Made by a program: the position numbers and the translations under genes
Assembly: GCA_037074705.1 (NCBI GenBank)
Contig: CM073590.1
Span: forward strand, 185,288,746-185,352,745
Direction: 5' to 3'
Source: Zhengitettix transpicula
Taxonomy: Eukaryota; Arthropoda; Insecta; Orthoptera; Tetrigidae
Length of the DNA stretch: 64,000 nt
Notes under the pieces: generated by a model
Database searches by the model: none
The model's input: only the letters and a program-made list of their open reading frames with translations
What the model was told of the DNA's origin: nothing
Part shown: positions 31,880 through 46,400 of the stretch, piece by piece
How positions within the stretch are numbered: position 1 is the stretch's first letter
How the letters are laid out: every line of letters starts with the position of its first letter

Positions 31880-32310
31880 ATGATGTTAATTGGGAGTTTT
31901 ACGTTTTAGTCTGCGATTTTGTGAAGGAGGGGGTGTGTTACTGTAGAAGAGCTCAATGGTGGGATTTGGATGGTTGATGGAGCTATTTACTAGGGACTTA
32001 GTAGATTTATGAATTATGGCAGGAATTAGGGTAATTTCAAGGTCTTTGTGGATAACTAAGTTCCGAAGGTACCAGGGAGAATTTGATATTAATCGGAAAA
32101 TTTTGTTTTGTTTGGTTTTCATTTTGTTGGAGTGGGAATAGGCAGTGAATCCCCATTAAGGATTAAGGATAGATAGAAGAGTCTTTTGGTCTTAAGGGAA
32201 ATGGGAGATTTTCTGTTCAATTTAACAGATTCAAGTATTACATTCGAGCAGAGTTTACGAAGTCGGAACATGGGTATACATAGGAAACTTAAGCGAAGAA
32301 TGACCAATTC
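31880..32310 (-). mobile_element. Jockey-like LINE reverse transcriptase C-terminal relic
   Basis: Two overlapping minus-strand frames read VKLNRKSPISLKTKRLFYLS, then KQNKIFRLISNSPWYLRNLV and IHKDLEITLI, ending QNRRLKRKTPN. LNRKSxLSLKxKRLLYLS, NKIxRxIxNxPWYxRN, IHxDL and RRLKRK are the thumb and tail of Jockey-clade reverse transcriptases. A frameshift and deletion join the frames near 32119. It belongs to the same family as 22330-23110. Confidence 0.85.
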
Positions 32311-34799
32311 CGTAAATTAGTTACCAAAGTTACATGCTGGATACTGAACAATGCTAATGCTAGGCAGAAAATTCACATGTGCAAAGTAGTTTAACATTCG
32401 ATGAACTATATTGAAGAGGCAAACAAAAAGTTCTGACATAAGTTCTCACACACGAAAGTGGTTGGAAATTGCTAAGTGTTGACACACACATTCACTCCCC
32501 AGTTCTCGAGTGTGTTGACAAGTGTCAAGTACAGAAGGGTAACGGCTGCTTCTGTTACATAACGAGATGATTCTCTAAACAAAAATACCGCGAAGGATAA
32601 ATCTGAAACATTGTTTCGTATTTCCCACTCAAAATATAAGAATAAGGTCGCATCTTCAGATTTATCGATATGAATACAATTTTTTGCTCTACGTTTATTC
32701 ATTTTACTTAAATACAAATGTAGCCTTTGAGTTGAATACTAAATTTAAATTTTTGCTGAATACAACATTTTATTAACCGAAAAGTTGTGTGTGGCCTGGA
32801 AAGAAGATGAGAACAACGTTCAAATTTCTTATTATTTGTTCTTAGCCGGATCAGCGAAAATAGCCTTATAGGAATAAAATTTGTTTCGTACCTAAACAGG
32901 ATCGTGGAACTTTATTTCGAAGAAATGTCAAGGAATGTGGCATGGTTAAAAAAATGCTGGACTAAAAATTTAAATATAATAATTGCAGTTCATAAAAGTG
33001 ACTGTCGAAGAATGGTCCTAGGTAATTTTGAATAAGGAGTAGTGGGACCGTCATAAATAAAGCTGCACTCGTGCAAATGCAAAGCAGTTACACCCACAGA
33101 CTCCAAACGAACGAGCCGTTGCTAATTTCCCCTGCAACTAATTGCGACCAACACAATTGATTTCCTGTATTACTTGATGAGATGCGAGGCCGTTCTCGTT
33201 CAACCAGTGGACCTATTGTTTGACCTCCAATAATTTTCGTAATCAGAGCTTTACGTTTGCTTTTCGTAAATCCAATTATATTTGGAACAAATAAATAAGT
33301 AATGTGGAAGATGTTCTAACATCTCAATTTAATTGCTATTCTTCGTGAGTTAGTAAAACACACTAACATACTCCAAAACCGAATGAAGCATTGAATTTTG
33401 ACGGGAAATGTTTAAAAATCGCATTTACGTCTCGTGAAAATATTTCATCAAACGGATATCCGTATAGAGTTCGACAATCACTTTTTTACAAATAGATGAA
33501 CATTTTCGTTCTCAAAGGCTTGATTCCGTTATCAGTCATTCGATGAATTTAGTATAATGATTCTACTAATAAATAATATTGAAAATTAAATTAACTCGAG
33601 TTGGGTGTTAGGAGGATGCAATAGTGAGCTTTATTCTTCTTATAATGTTGTTATAAATAAGATTCAACAAAAGAACAGGAGAACAAAGATATATGAATAA
33701 GTTTCGGCAGGGTCAACAAACAAGTTACCGTTAACAAATCAGATCTGATGGTTCAGAGGGATGATTACTGGGATGGACAATAAAAAAGTATGAGAAACGA
33801 AAGAATTTCAAAGGTCTTACAGATAAATACAGAGTGGATGAATTTTCTAGGTAAAAGTGCCCATCGATACCAGTAACAACAAATGAAAACTTTCTTTGAT
33901 CTTAATTTGAAAAGGAATCTGAATTCTATGCCAAATGCTCATTGCTGCTTCAGTCCAAGTAGTTTTCCCATTGCCGAGAGGAGAAATCAGCAACCGAGAT
34001 GGATTACGACGTGCCTCAAGGCCTGTAACTTACAGTGAAGGCCTAGGTGGACGTAACACTGACCAGCACAATATCAAAACTAACGGAGAAATATCGGCCA
34101 CATTATTTGCAGCCTGTTGCTTAGTTTCATTCAGAAAACAAATCTTTGAGGAAACTCATAAAATAATACGATTATTAATCATATTAGCCTGTACGTAAAT
34201 CTCACTAATATCTGTCATAAATCATTATATAGCATTGAAGTGTGAACGTCTATATAAAATGTATTGTGCAACCATCACAGTGAAAGTTTTTAAAGCAGAT
34301 AATTTTATATCCGTATTTTATTTCATTCCATAATTAAGTTAAAACATGACAAGCAATAATTCTACTTCTATTTTTGAGAACTTAACTAGTTTCTATAAAA
34401 GGTTAAAGCTTCTCCCAAATATTTTTCCTACAATAAAATCGGGAAAGATTTACAATAAAATGAAATAAATCAAAAGAGGAATTAGATTCGACCTTAAATG
34501 ATCATTCAAAATTGTTTTCAACGGTATAGAAGTGGACATCTGAATGCAAACACTGTTGAATTTCTATTATCGCCTAGAAACCGATAAGACACAGGATAAA
34601 ATCGTAGAAACCCACAGCGGTATTAAAATATCAGCAAGATTACAGAGATTTAAAAATATTGGTAGAATGTGTACACATTTTATGTGAATGTATGAGTTCA
34701 AAAAAACTGTCGGCGCAATGGCTGCCGCGTTTGTTAACGCACAGGAGTCAACATTTGTCAACAGCGTTTGAATATTTTTTTTAAAAGAAATCGAACCAC
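32311..34799. other. Unassigned long-intron sequence
   Basis: No recognised coding or repeat feature. An 87-codon plus ORF at 33935-34198 has no motif I can name. Confidence 0.45.
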
Positions 34800-35340
34800 A
34801 GTCTTCTCGAAGTTAGTGTTGACGAAACGGATTCAGCAACGGATTGAATCCAAGAAACAGTCCAATTGGGTGTCGAAGTAGATGGAAGTGCTCCAAAGAA
34901 GACGAAAAGTGTAGCATCAGCGGGAAAAGTCATGCCCACAGTGTTTTGGAATGATCATAGCGTTTTTCTCCAGAAATAGAGGCAAAATAGTAATAATAGA
35001 GTAACAGGAACATTTTAAGCGAGCCGTTAAGACGAAACGTCCACATTTGGAATAGAAAAAAGTTATCTTCCCGCCACGACAATGCAGCCATCACTCGTCT
35101 TCAGTTCCTGATAATTCCACGAATCGCTTCTACGTGTAGATTAAGATGCAAGCGATTTTTTCTATTCCGAATCCAACGAAATGACTTGGTGTCGGAAATT
35201 TGCTTCGAATGAAGTCATATCTGAGGCAAACGCATTTATTAGCAGAGTTAGAGAAATCGTTTTACAGGGAAAGTTTAAAGCGATGGATTAAGAGTATTCA
35301 TTGAAAAGAAGATTATGTAGAAAAAAAATTGGTAGAACTT
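34800..35340 (+). mobile_element. Mariner transposase relic
   Basis: Plus-strand frames show GSAPKKTKSVASAGKVMPTV followed by FWND, then RHDNAAITR (the Asp-Asn catalytic block), SEANAFI, and FYRESLKRWIKSIH-stop-KEDYVEK. SAPKKxKT.SAGKVMxTVFWD, HxDNAxxH and W.K.I.LKGDYVEK are mariner signatures. Stops and deletions, including loss of YSPDLxPxD, make it inactive. Confidence 0.85.
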
Positions 35341-37839
35341 ATTTTTATCGGACCGACTATTATATGAACCTCATTAGTATTGCAAAATGGGGTTTCATTC
35401 GCAAAAGTGGCCTCATATCACGTTCTCAGCAAGTGTGCAAATCATTAAGTGACAAGAAAGTTCCGAATGTCATTTCAATCTTCCAGTTGCCCATCAGGAT
35501 GGATTATTCGCGGTTCTGTCGGCAGATCAACTTAAACCTATCTAACGACGTTTTGTACTGAGATTTAGCTACCTTTCTGAGGGAGATGACTGAAATGGGA
35601 ACTAATCTCCACAGTGCGGAAAGGCCCCACGTCTTCTGAAACAGAAAAACCAGCAATTAATCACTACTACGTTCCATGTGAAAGAACTTGAGTTGCAGCT
35701 AATCGCGATTCGCTCAATGTGATATACGAAGGATGATATGCAAATGCCGGACAGAAAATAGAACGCGCTCTAACTATTAGCACAGGGCAATGTTCACAGA
35801 TTAATTAAAACTTTTCAAAAATAAATTACATTGAACTAATTTCACGAAATTATCTTGTACTCTTTATTATCTAAGGAGAGACGTAGTGCCATCAAAAATC
35901 CTTCCATTCGTAACATTAGCTTCAAAAGTAAAAACTCGTGCTGATTGTTCGGATAAGGCTTATTATTCACCCATTAATATAGAAAGATTAGACAAGACTA
36001 CTGGTTGTGGATCAGCACAGGGAATTGTAGTTTTTGGATTCTTCCCCCGATTGTCGACTCCTCCCAAATGGAACCGCGAAGAATGTATTTATTGCGCCGA
36101 GCTGGCGAGCCGAACGGCGTATTTTTAAGTGTCTGACGTAGCGTGTCTCTACATTTTTGTTCTAGGCTACTCTCTTGACACTCGTTATTTCCGAAAAGAA
36201 TTGCTGACAACCAACTGTTTCTCCGAGCCAAACGAAGAACACTGGGACGACACACGCCGTGTTAATCACCTCCACACCTATTCACCAGACATAAGTGACA
36301 AGTCAAACAAAAGACGAAAACGTCCCATACGCTGACCAAAATTAGGATTTGATTTAAACAAACAATTATCTATTAAAACTAAATTAAAATTTATATGTTA
36401 AAAATAAACGGTTTGTAGTGAAAAAAAGTATGCGGTAGAGAATAAGACGTTCTTCGTAGAACGAAATCACAAATTATGTTTCTCAAGTTAGATATTTGTG
36501 ACATATTTCTAGTAGACAACAATACTTTGTGTTTACAGGAAATCATGGTACTTAAAATACAAAATACGAGACAATAATTTCACATAATAGCGACTGTTAC
36601 TGCTAAATGGGCCATAAACACCATTAATGTTGAGTCAAAATTAAACAAACGTTTCAGTTGTATAGGCCAACGTTCTGGTTTCAGAAGACACCGAAGAGAA
36701 ACCGATATTATAGTAACTTTATGTGCGATTTTTTTAACGTTTTTAGTCTTGGAAATGTTATTAATCTGGGTTCTCATTTTCTGAGGGATGAAATGACATT
36801 TCTAGAGTAAAAATTAACAAACAAGAAAGAAATTGATACGAATAAATCAACGTATTAATAGAATCGCAATTTCCTTCCCGTTTATTAATAATAATCACCA
36901 TGCTAATTTGACATATTTCTATCCGAACCTTCTTTATTTCATATACTACATCCCTCCGTGTTACACCTGCTGATTCCGTCGGTCATTACTCCTTCTCAAA
37001 AATTCCAAATATAACCAGAATTTTTCCCCCCACATTTTAAATGTAATATTTAGTGTTGTTGCGCCTGACGTACGGATGGAAAAAAAAATTTCCTGTTAAA
37101 TGTTTGTTCTGTGTGTCTTCACTCCTTGTTATAATATTCTTTAATATTAGTTAACAAAAGATTGAAAAATATACTTAAATGCATTAGTTTTTGATAACAC
37201 CTATACTGCATTTAAATTATATAATTGATTTTTCAATAAAAATATATAGTAAGTGCGTAAAAACACCACCAATCCCCTGAAATTCTTAAACCACCACCCA
37301 AGTGTCGGATAAAAGAGAGGGAAATTTGCACATTTTAAAATGATAATATGATAAAGCAGCAAATACAATGGTTAGGATAATAAATTAATAATAATAAAAT
37401 AGTAATAATATTAATATTAAAATGGAACAGGATAATATAAAATTCAATGCATAATTTACATAGCACAATTATTTCACGTACCACAAATTTCGATTGACAT
37501 AATGTCAATATTATTTCAGATTGATGAACGAAATGTTCCATATTAGATTCAATTATTATAATTGCATTAACGTTAAAGTGATATCAATAATTTGCATAGA
37601 ATGTATGATTCATTGTTATTGTAATCCTTTTAATGTATTCAAAGATATTATTTCCATTGTTATTTTAATGTCAACAATGCTCTCAACAGCTGTGTATAGA
37701 TAACAGTATTTTCCCCTGCGCGACAAATGTAGTGCATGATCGGAAGAAAATCTCAGTTAACAACTCAAAACAAGTTATTATTATACAAAGTAATTCTGAA
37801 ACGGATTTGGACAAACGGGATACAGCTGTGGGGCACAGC
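35341..37839. other. Unassigned long-intron sequence
   Basis: No recognised feature. Confidence 0.45.
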
Positions 37840-38115
37840 ATGAAACTCAAATTTGGAAATACTCCAGCGCTTTCAGAACAAAATACCAAAGTCAATAGTC
37901 AACGCCCCTGGGTACGTTATAAGCGATGTAATCGCGAGGGATCGACATATGGCTTTGATCAAGAGTGAAATTCAACGGATGTCAACCATAGTGCTAAAAC
38001 TGAATGTTCTCACAAAAAAAACACAAAAAAAACGGTTTGCTAATAACGGAAAAATGAAAAGATTAAAACTATTCAAGCCCAATAACATACTGTACAGGTT
38101 CAACCAGAAGTAATT
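37840..38115 (+). mobile_element. Jockey-like LINE reverse transcriptase C-terminal relic
   Basis: The frame 37853-38113 reads MEILQRFQNKIPKSIVNAPG, then YVISDVIARD, IKSEIQRMST and ends KMKRLKLFKPNNIL. It parallels LExLQRxQNKxLRxIxNAPWYVxNxxIxRDLxIxxVxxEI...RRLKRxKPxDL at the Jockey reverse transcriptase C-terminus. The frame is fairly open over 86 codons, so it is younger or luckier than the other copies. Confidence 0.8.
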
Positions 38116-41100
38116 TATTCTACTGACATTAGCTATCTGACTAAAGATAGGCGGCACTAATGGAGAGGCTCTACAGGAAGCACCTCCTCCAAGTTACAGT
38201 AGTACAGTGTTTATCCAATTGTTATACAAATTACTTATCTAAGATAAATTGTACTATTATATCTATAAGTAAATAGTTCTGTCTTTATATGCCCGTTGAA
38301 GGTAAAATGAACTGACGTGTAAACTTTGGAGTATAGAAACGTGACTAGTAGTTGTTGAGTATGTCTGACAATATTCATTACCGAGTTACATTTATACCTT
38401 TTAGCACCAAAAATTTTTTTTGCGGAAAAGTACCGCAGTAAGTTAATAACATCCGTTAATATAAGAGGCATACGGACAGGCTTGCAGTTCCGCAAAGACA
38501 TCATTGATAGAAGTACAAAAGTAAGTGCAACAACAGGTAAATGAAATTGTTAAAGAAAATGTTATCGTGCAGAAAAGCTAATCAACAAAAAAATTAATTT
38601 AGATTTTCTGAAGAACGTTGACTGTTGCTGTCCTTTTAGAGTGTTGTAAGGATCGGAGAGGTGGCTGGTGAAAAGCAAAATATATTCTTGAACGCGTTTT
38701 GAGATTAGCTAGAAAATGGAGTTGAAATATAAATAGAGAAGCGGGAGAGAATTGTATGATTCTTCGTAGAAAAGTGAACATTTTTTGACACATTTTAGAA
38801 GGTTCACGTTTCCAAAGGACGTGACTAAAAGTAATTTAAGACGATAGTCATCAGCTACTGCGAGCAGCATCCGCATAGTCTGTGAATCAAAAGAAGCACA
38901 GAGCGCCAAGGTTAATTTCCTCTCTCCACGAAACGAGAAGAGGAGTTAAGATATTGATGTCGTTCGTATATATGCCTTGCCCTTGACTGTAGAGAATGTG
39001 TCTATACTCAACTCACAAAATTAGCATATGACATAAGACACCAGGACTGCAACTCACGCCAGTGTAGTAACCCGTAATCGGTCACCTGTCCAAAAGACCA
39101 ATTAAATGTGCGAACAAAGAGCCTTTAGATGTGAGATATTCAATGACAAGGTTCAAGAATATGGACGGCGGAGTGGTTTGTCTGCGTATATATTTTTGGA
39201 GAGGACTAGATTTCAGCTGTAATTTAACTCAATAAGCGATTAATATACAAATTAGTTAGTTTAAACACACAAAACCGTTAAGAAACAAGTGAATAAATTT
39301 TACACAACGTTTATTATGGCTGTAACATAATTGCAACTGTATAATGTCACTAGACAGAAAGTTAACACAGGATTAAAGAATTAGAGATGATATTTAATTT
39401 ACGAGTATCGGTCTGTACGTAATTGAATTATTAATGATTTGTATATATAGCATTTCAAATATGACACTATAACAGTAATTCTTTGCAATTTCTCAAATTT
39501 GGACCATGTCCCAATCGAAAGAATGATTATGAATGAAAATATGGATTTTTTTTCCACATGGGTACGACACCAGTTAAAAAACCAAGACGTTCGACAACCC
39601 TCCGAACACACTTTTTCAGAGAAAACTGGCATGAAAATAACACACTTTTGCTGAATTCACTTGAAATTTACAGTTTTTAAATAATTTTAAGTAAAATAAC
39701 TTTTGCCAATAAAATGCTTATAATCGAGTGATTTTAGTATATCGTTGCGATACATGCTTTGAGTGCAAGAAACGGATGTTATCTAAATTCCTATATGCCT
39801 GTCAAGAAGTGTTCACTTTTCTCAAAAAAACTGAAGAGCTTATTTCGATGAAACTTTATACTGCTGTTATATAGAGCAGTAAAATGGTTTTTGGCGATAT
39901 CAAACTGCAATCCACTATGTAGAGGCAAACTGTCAAAGTTTCCATAACCTGATTTTTTCAACTGTTTGGGTAAGGATTTTTTTTCGCTGAACAAACTGGC
40001 TGAACTGTTCAAGGCTGACTTAAATTCTTATCCAAATTTGAAAAGTTAATTCTTAAAATTCAGTCTGCCAATTTACTGTATTACAGGGCATGTTATTAGT
40101 AGGCGATAAGTAATATTATAGATTTTGCTAAGTAAATAAAATTATAAATAAAAACCTTTCACACTCTGATGATAAATATAAAATTTGCATACTGAGACAA
40201 TGACTTAGAAGTATCTGGGTAAGGAAATAATTACCCACGCCCCATTCTATTACGTAGACAAATATTTGTGCCAAAAGCTAAAGTTAATGTTAAGAAGGAA
40301 GCAGAATGTTTTCATACCCGTATGAAGGACGCCGTAGGCTATATGAACTATAATTAAATCTAAAATGGATGACACCACGGGATTATGTTTCAGAGTCATT
40401 TTCCGATTTTATATTTGGGTTATATTGATTGGTTTCTCAGTTTTTACATTTACATTACGTTTGGCGATTTTATAATCCAAGATCGACATGATAATATTCC
40501 AAGTTTCGCCGCCACGTAAATTTGCACAAAGCTCTTGGTGTTATCTTTATTAAGCTAATTCCGTAGGTTTTTTCTATCCCGCTTAAGTAATTACAATGAA
40601 TAACACAAGAAAGTCTTTACATATGGACATTAAAAATGTTCTGTCCTTTAAATTAACTTAGGCTAGAAAGTACCACAGCAAGCTATTCCATACCTAACTA
40701 TAATCGCAAAATTCGTAATAGAAGCTATTGAAGTGCAAGTAATTTATCAAGATTTTTGCGTTTCTTGAAGTCCTAAATTTTTAAAGTAATCATTTTAATT
40801 TATTTAACGCCACGTAATTATAGAAAACTAAAACGAAATGTAAATGCAGTCTTACACTTATACGTCGAGTGTTCCAATGTCTATAATAGACGAGATAATG
40901 AAGAAACAGAAAAGAATGGTCCTACGTTTCGAACAGTAGAAAAATTTGCTCGTCTTGAGGGAAAGGGGTTATAGACAATGGAACACCCGACAAATTCTTC
41001 ACTAAGTATTCCAACATCTTTGTTACCTAACTTCAAAATAAGAAAACCGATGCAGTCTTACCGCATGAACTACTCTTTCACAGCCTTGCTACATTCAGGA

Positions 41101-42559
41101 AACATGGAGAATTATAAATTTGTACAAAAAGGTCTACACATAGGAACTATTGACACATTAGCTCCATTCGGTCACTGATCAAAAAAATTTGCAGGGCAGT
41201 AATAAGATGTTTTATAGTATAAATAGCATTATTTTGGAGAAAAAAGTAAGTATTCATGTATGGAAAACTTCAACGATTCAGTTATTTCAGCCACTTTGCA
41301 AAAGTGGCCCAGGAATGGCTCGTCAACGTGGTTCTGATTGGACATTTGACATTGAATTTATGCCTCATATCAGCGTTTCACAAACGGTAAGTGACGAAAT
41401 ACTTTCCGATATTGAGATAACACAATTATATTAATGGACAAAACAATTTCACGCTTCAATCTTGTATAGGCCTATCAAAATAATACTCAAAAGCTATTTT
41501 AACTAGGGAAGTAAAGTGTTCTGTACATTTAATATTTGCAGTATCTCCCTGTCCGCAATTCCAGTAATAAAGTACTGAATCATCACTTAATCCACACACT
41601 TTGAAAAGAGAATTTTTGTTGAGAACCTAATTTTTCTGATCTGAGCTCGAAGCAAACAACAAAAAGTACAACTTACGAAACAGTTAATTATTAGCAACGG
41701 AAATGTACGAAGAAAGAAAATTGCACGAGTTATTAGGTAAAAGTCACTTATTTCAATTAAATATGCATTTGTATGATGTTATCAGTTTCATTACTTTTCA
41801 GCATCTAAGTATTAATAAATACGATAGCTCCAACAAAAATTAGCTGAAGATTATGGAAAACTTTGGATGGATTCTAGTTTTGATTTTTTTGACAACGGTA
41901 TTGACATTTTTGGTAAAGAAATTACCAGGCGTTCCATGTCTACAAAAAAAAATTGTGACACTGCGGAAGAAGAAATAAAGAAGAAATCCTACGTTTAGAA
42001 CAGTTACACACTGGATAAAAATTTCTTAGGTTTCCACTATTTATCCCGTTATATACTGTTCGAAACGCAGAATTCCTCCTTCCACTCTTCTATTATAGAC
42101 AATGAAAGACCGATAATTTGATTAGCAAATATTGGACGAGTAACACAAATTTCTGAATTTCACCTGTAATATGGTCATTTTTATAGTATTTAACCCTTTA
42201 ATTTTTTTCAACATGGAACATTAATTCCATTAGAATACGAAAATGAACCTAATATTTATATTGTCGATATTTACAATTTCACATTGTAAATATTATCTCT
42301 AGTACTGTTATCAAGCAAACATTATCTCTATTGCAATCGTACTTCCCAATTGCATCATTATTAACAGGCAATGCGATATTTGAAGGGTTTATACAACATT
42401 AAAATGGGTTACAGTAATATTGACTGGTTCAAGCACGAAAGTAAATAGAACCGATATATTTATGACAAAGAAAATTACACCGCGGTTCTGCCTGTTTTGA
42501 AGTTCGTTGACAATTTGTAGATAAAGATTTTGTCTTTATTCAGAGTGTATGTGTTAACG
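38116..42559. other. Unassigned long-intron sequence
   Basis: AT-rich, and no gene, RNA or repeat could be supported by eye. Confidence 0.45.
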
Positions 42560-43480
42560 CTATATTTAAGGGAAAAAGAAAGTACATATCAGGGAAGATT
42601 TAAATCAACGGGTGGAATATATTAAAAGATTAATCTCCAAAAATGGAGAAATTAATCAACGCGAAGTTAATTGCGAGGATAGGCCAATGCTGACAAAATC
42701 AAAGCCGACTTTGGAAGAAATTCATGGATCGTCTGTTTAAAGTCGTTTATAAACCAGTGAATTGGTTTAAACAAGGTGGGGCATGCACAAGAGTCATCAC
42801 GGTTTTGGACGTTCAGTGTGACTGAACCTGAAATGGACTAAATCCATGTTGAATGATCGACGAGATAAATTGTTGAGGCAGCAGGTATATCCCGTGGTTC
42901 TGTTGTTTTTATTTAGCACGTTAAAAAATATCACATTTCCCTCACAGTAGAGAGAAAAAAACCCGCAACCGTGTGGTCTATTCAGAGGCTGTCGGTACCT
43001 TTTCATCGCTTTCCTGACGAGTTTCATCGTTGTTACGAAACATTTGCTGAAACGTGGTTCACCAGTACACTCCAGAGATGAATCAGTGGTTTCTGCAGAG
43101 TCAACTCGGTAGTTCGGCCTGTAAGATGATAGTTATTTTTTAGGGAAAGGGTGATGATGCGCGCGGAATTATACACATTGACTATTCAAAAAAAGGACTA
43201 ACAATAAATGGAGACTATTGTGCGTAGTTACTGGTCAAGAAAAATGTTCAACGAAAAAGTTCTCCTTCCTCAAGACAATATACCTGAGCAGTAACGATGG
43301 CGTAAATTCTCGATTAAGCTCGAAATTTAGCTGTATTAAGCCATTTTTATATTTCCTAATGAAACAAAGCACGACTGAAAAAAAATTCACACCACCTATT
43401 TGGAGGACCTGCCAAAAACGTGCTTTTAGGAGTTGGAGAAATGTTGGGCGAAGCGAATTCAGCTGAAACGCGATTATATT
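42560..43480 (+). mobile_element. Mariner transposase relic 2
   Basis: Decayed plus-strand frames: ISGFCRVNSV after a TWFTS-like block, DDARGIIHIDYSKKGLTING followed by DYC, then remains of the HDNA region near 43260 and a Tyr/Lys-rich end. GIIxIDYLEKGxTINxDYY is the hallmark of irritans-like mariner transposases. Stops are frequent. Confidence 0.7.
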
Positions 43481-46400
43481 GAGATATAAAAACAGTCTCA
43501 GATAATACTATTCATGTTTGGAAAAGAAAATAAGAGTGATAAAGAGAAATTATATTCAGGTAAATGAATAAATCTAATTTAAAGAGAGGTGAGAGCAGTA
43601 AACTGTTAGTTTTATGTCAGTTCAAGCACATCAATCCACTGCCCTTACCTACCAGGTCCTACTCAGTTCAGCTCAGCTCAGTCCAGCATAACGGACGTTG
43701 ACGCTTTCTCTGATTGTTCGACTAACTAAAGAGTTAACAGGGTTTGGTAGCAGAACAATCCGCACGAAAAAAACTACATTCATCCCCACCACTCAATTAC
43801 AAATTAAGTCACAGCCGAAGAGGGAAAACCAAACTACCTCTACAAAGGACGGTAGGACATAATTATCTCAACTTCATAGTCATCGTCACCTGAATTTGTA
43901 GAAATTAATGGTTAAGCTCAGCATAGTTAAAAGTATATCTCTTCGGTAGAATGATGTGCGGCCTATATAACCTCGCAATTTTTTTACGATGATAGTGATT
44001 TTTAATTTCGTTGGCCGAGCCAATGTACCGGTCATATGCAGGGGCGTCGGTTCTCAACGATTTCGGGAAACCAGATTGGATTCCTAGGGTATGAATGCTT
44101 ATAGATCAATAGATCTGTCTTTCGCCTTCGCCATGCGTCATTTGGATGCAAACAGTGTGTACTTCTCACTCTCTCTCTCTCTCTCTCTCTCGACATTTGT
44201 AAAAGTGGTGCCGTCACCTTCCAGCCATTACATAATTACAGCTATGGAAATAATAAATATGCATAACCAGAAGTATGAAATGCCGAATTCCCGGAATGAA
44301 ATAACTGTAAAAATGATCGATCTCTAATTACAGCTATAGAACTCGCAAAAATGATATCCACACAATTATTTAAAAAATAGTTGAATCGTGATAGGAGGAA
44401 TTTAAATCACGAATTGACCGTTAAAGTCGACCTATTAACGGATAAAAATTATATGAAGAGTCATATCAGAGGAAAGTATTATGGGGGTAGGTCTGAGTCA
44501 CTGGTGCGGCCTTGACCGCGCACGTGAGACGGCGATCTATCAAGGCGTGACCTTGCGCCGCGCTCCGCACGCCATGCTAGGGCGAGGACCTTCAAGGGTA
44601 CCACCCTACGTCATACATATACCGTACTCACATTATCCTACGCATTTCACGAACATGACAAAACACTGCCCTTAAATAGCCTGGCCGAAAAAAATTAATA
44701 TACTGCTAGTTTTTCAGGGTGTAGCCTCTCTGATCTTAAATTCAACGTCTTTACATTTTTCTTACGTCTCGTTTGTTCTGCAGTCTCCTTCCACTCCCTC
44801 TTCCACCTCGCAATCGTCATTGTCGTTTACGATAAGTGAGTTTCACTTGAAAATTTTCGTCATCCATAAACAATTTTCTCTATCGCGACGTGTAAAAATA
44901 TGTTCTTACAATCCGTTACGTTCCTAACCGTTACATCGTAAAAAAGTTGTTCGCATACAGTTTTCTTCGATTTGGCTAGTTCCCTTAAAAACTTAAAATT
45001 AGGTTTATGGTTATTCCGCCAATACTTGGCATAACGCAATAGCAATATATGGCCTTTCAGATACGCTCAGTGAGATTTTTACTCATGAATCGTGGTCCTT
45101 TACATCTTGTTTATTTATCTCCTCTAGGTAAGTATATTGATCTAAAGTTTCTTTTTAATTTATTTGAAAAAACTTTTATTATAAGATTATTTGCTGGTTA
45201 AAAATAGTTACAGTACAAATTTAAAAATATGTGCATAATTTACATGGTAGCGTGGTAATTCGGTTAATCCATCAATTAACCTAAATTTTGCAAAATTTTT
45301 ATTCTTGTATATTAATTTGTGTGTCTGAGGGGGACACATTGTTGGGCTTTGAGTGTTCACTGGTGATGTTGAACGTTGATGGGATGGATGGAATGGACGA
45401 GTGTGAAGTTTCAAATGCCATTGTATCAAATGTGATATCCTGCCCGTCTACTATACTTTTAGGTTTAATTTTAATTTCTCATCCCCGCCGACTTGTTCTT
45501 TTTTCGAATACGATTACTGAATGTTTTTTTTCAACTTCTGCGTATTTTAAAAGAAAGGGGCAAAATCAAGTGTTACTGAGAATAATTATGAAGTCGCCAT
45601 GTCTGACTCCTTGTCCATTGCACGTGACTTGTTCTTTGCTGTAATGTCGCGTAAATAAATGTTGCTTTCTTTTTCCGTATAGCCGTTTTTTTTATCAAAA
45701 TGAAATGGCGGCTTGATAATTCGAGTCTGAATTTGGTGGATTTGAATCCCTTTGTGGTAACCTGACACACTGGCCACTTGCCATCACAAATCTATGAGAG
45801 TTTGGTATCAGCCGTTCTGATTTTCTGGACACTACTCATAGCTACGTCCTTAGCATAAAGAATTACAAATTTATAATAAAAACAAAAGAAGATCGTATAA
45901 TTAACTATAAATATTCAAATAATTACATTGGAAGAGTAAAATGCGTTAGAGAATTTTTTTAAAAAAACAAAATTTACTAAAATCGATATACAACGTGAAT
46001 TTCAACGACAACGAATTGGTCCATGGTCCAACGAAGCTGTAAAGGAAACGGAAAACAGAACTGGAAATTTTTTTAACAGAAAATATAAATATGTAGTTAT
46101 TTTTAATAATCCTCTGTGATCCAAGATTTAGCCTCAATTTTTCTCCTGTTATTATTGTTTCCGTCTTGCAATCAGGATATTTCATAGTTAGAATGATTAG
46201 AAAACGAGTAATAATTTATTATTTAATATGTGCGAAATTACATGGTTCAATACTCGATTTCTGATCGTGACATTTTCCCTCTTCAGTTCCATATTGCAAT
46301 TTTTGAATTGTTCTTTACGAGTTTCAGTTGAACAAATTTCATACATTAAGAAACATTAAGTACGTAAAATAATTTCCAAACATAAAATGTTGACGCATTC

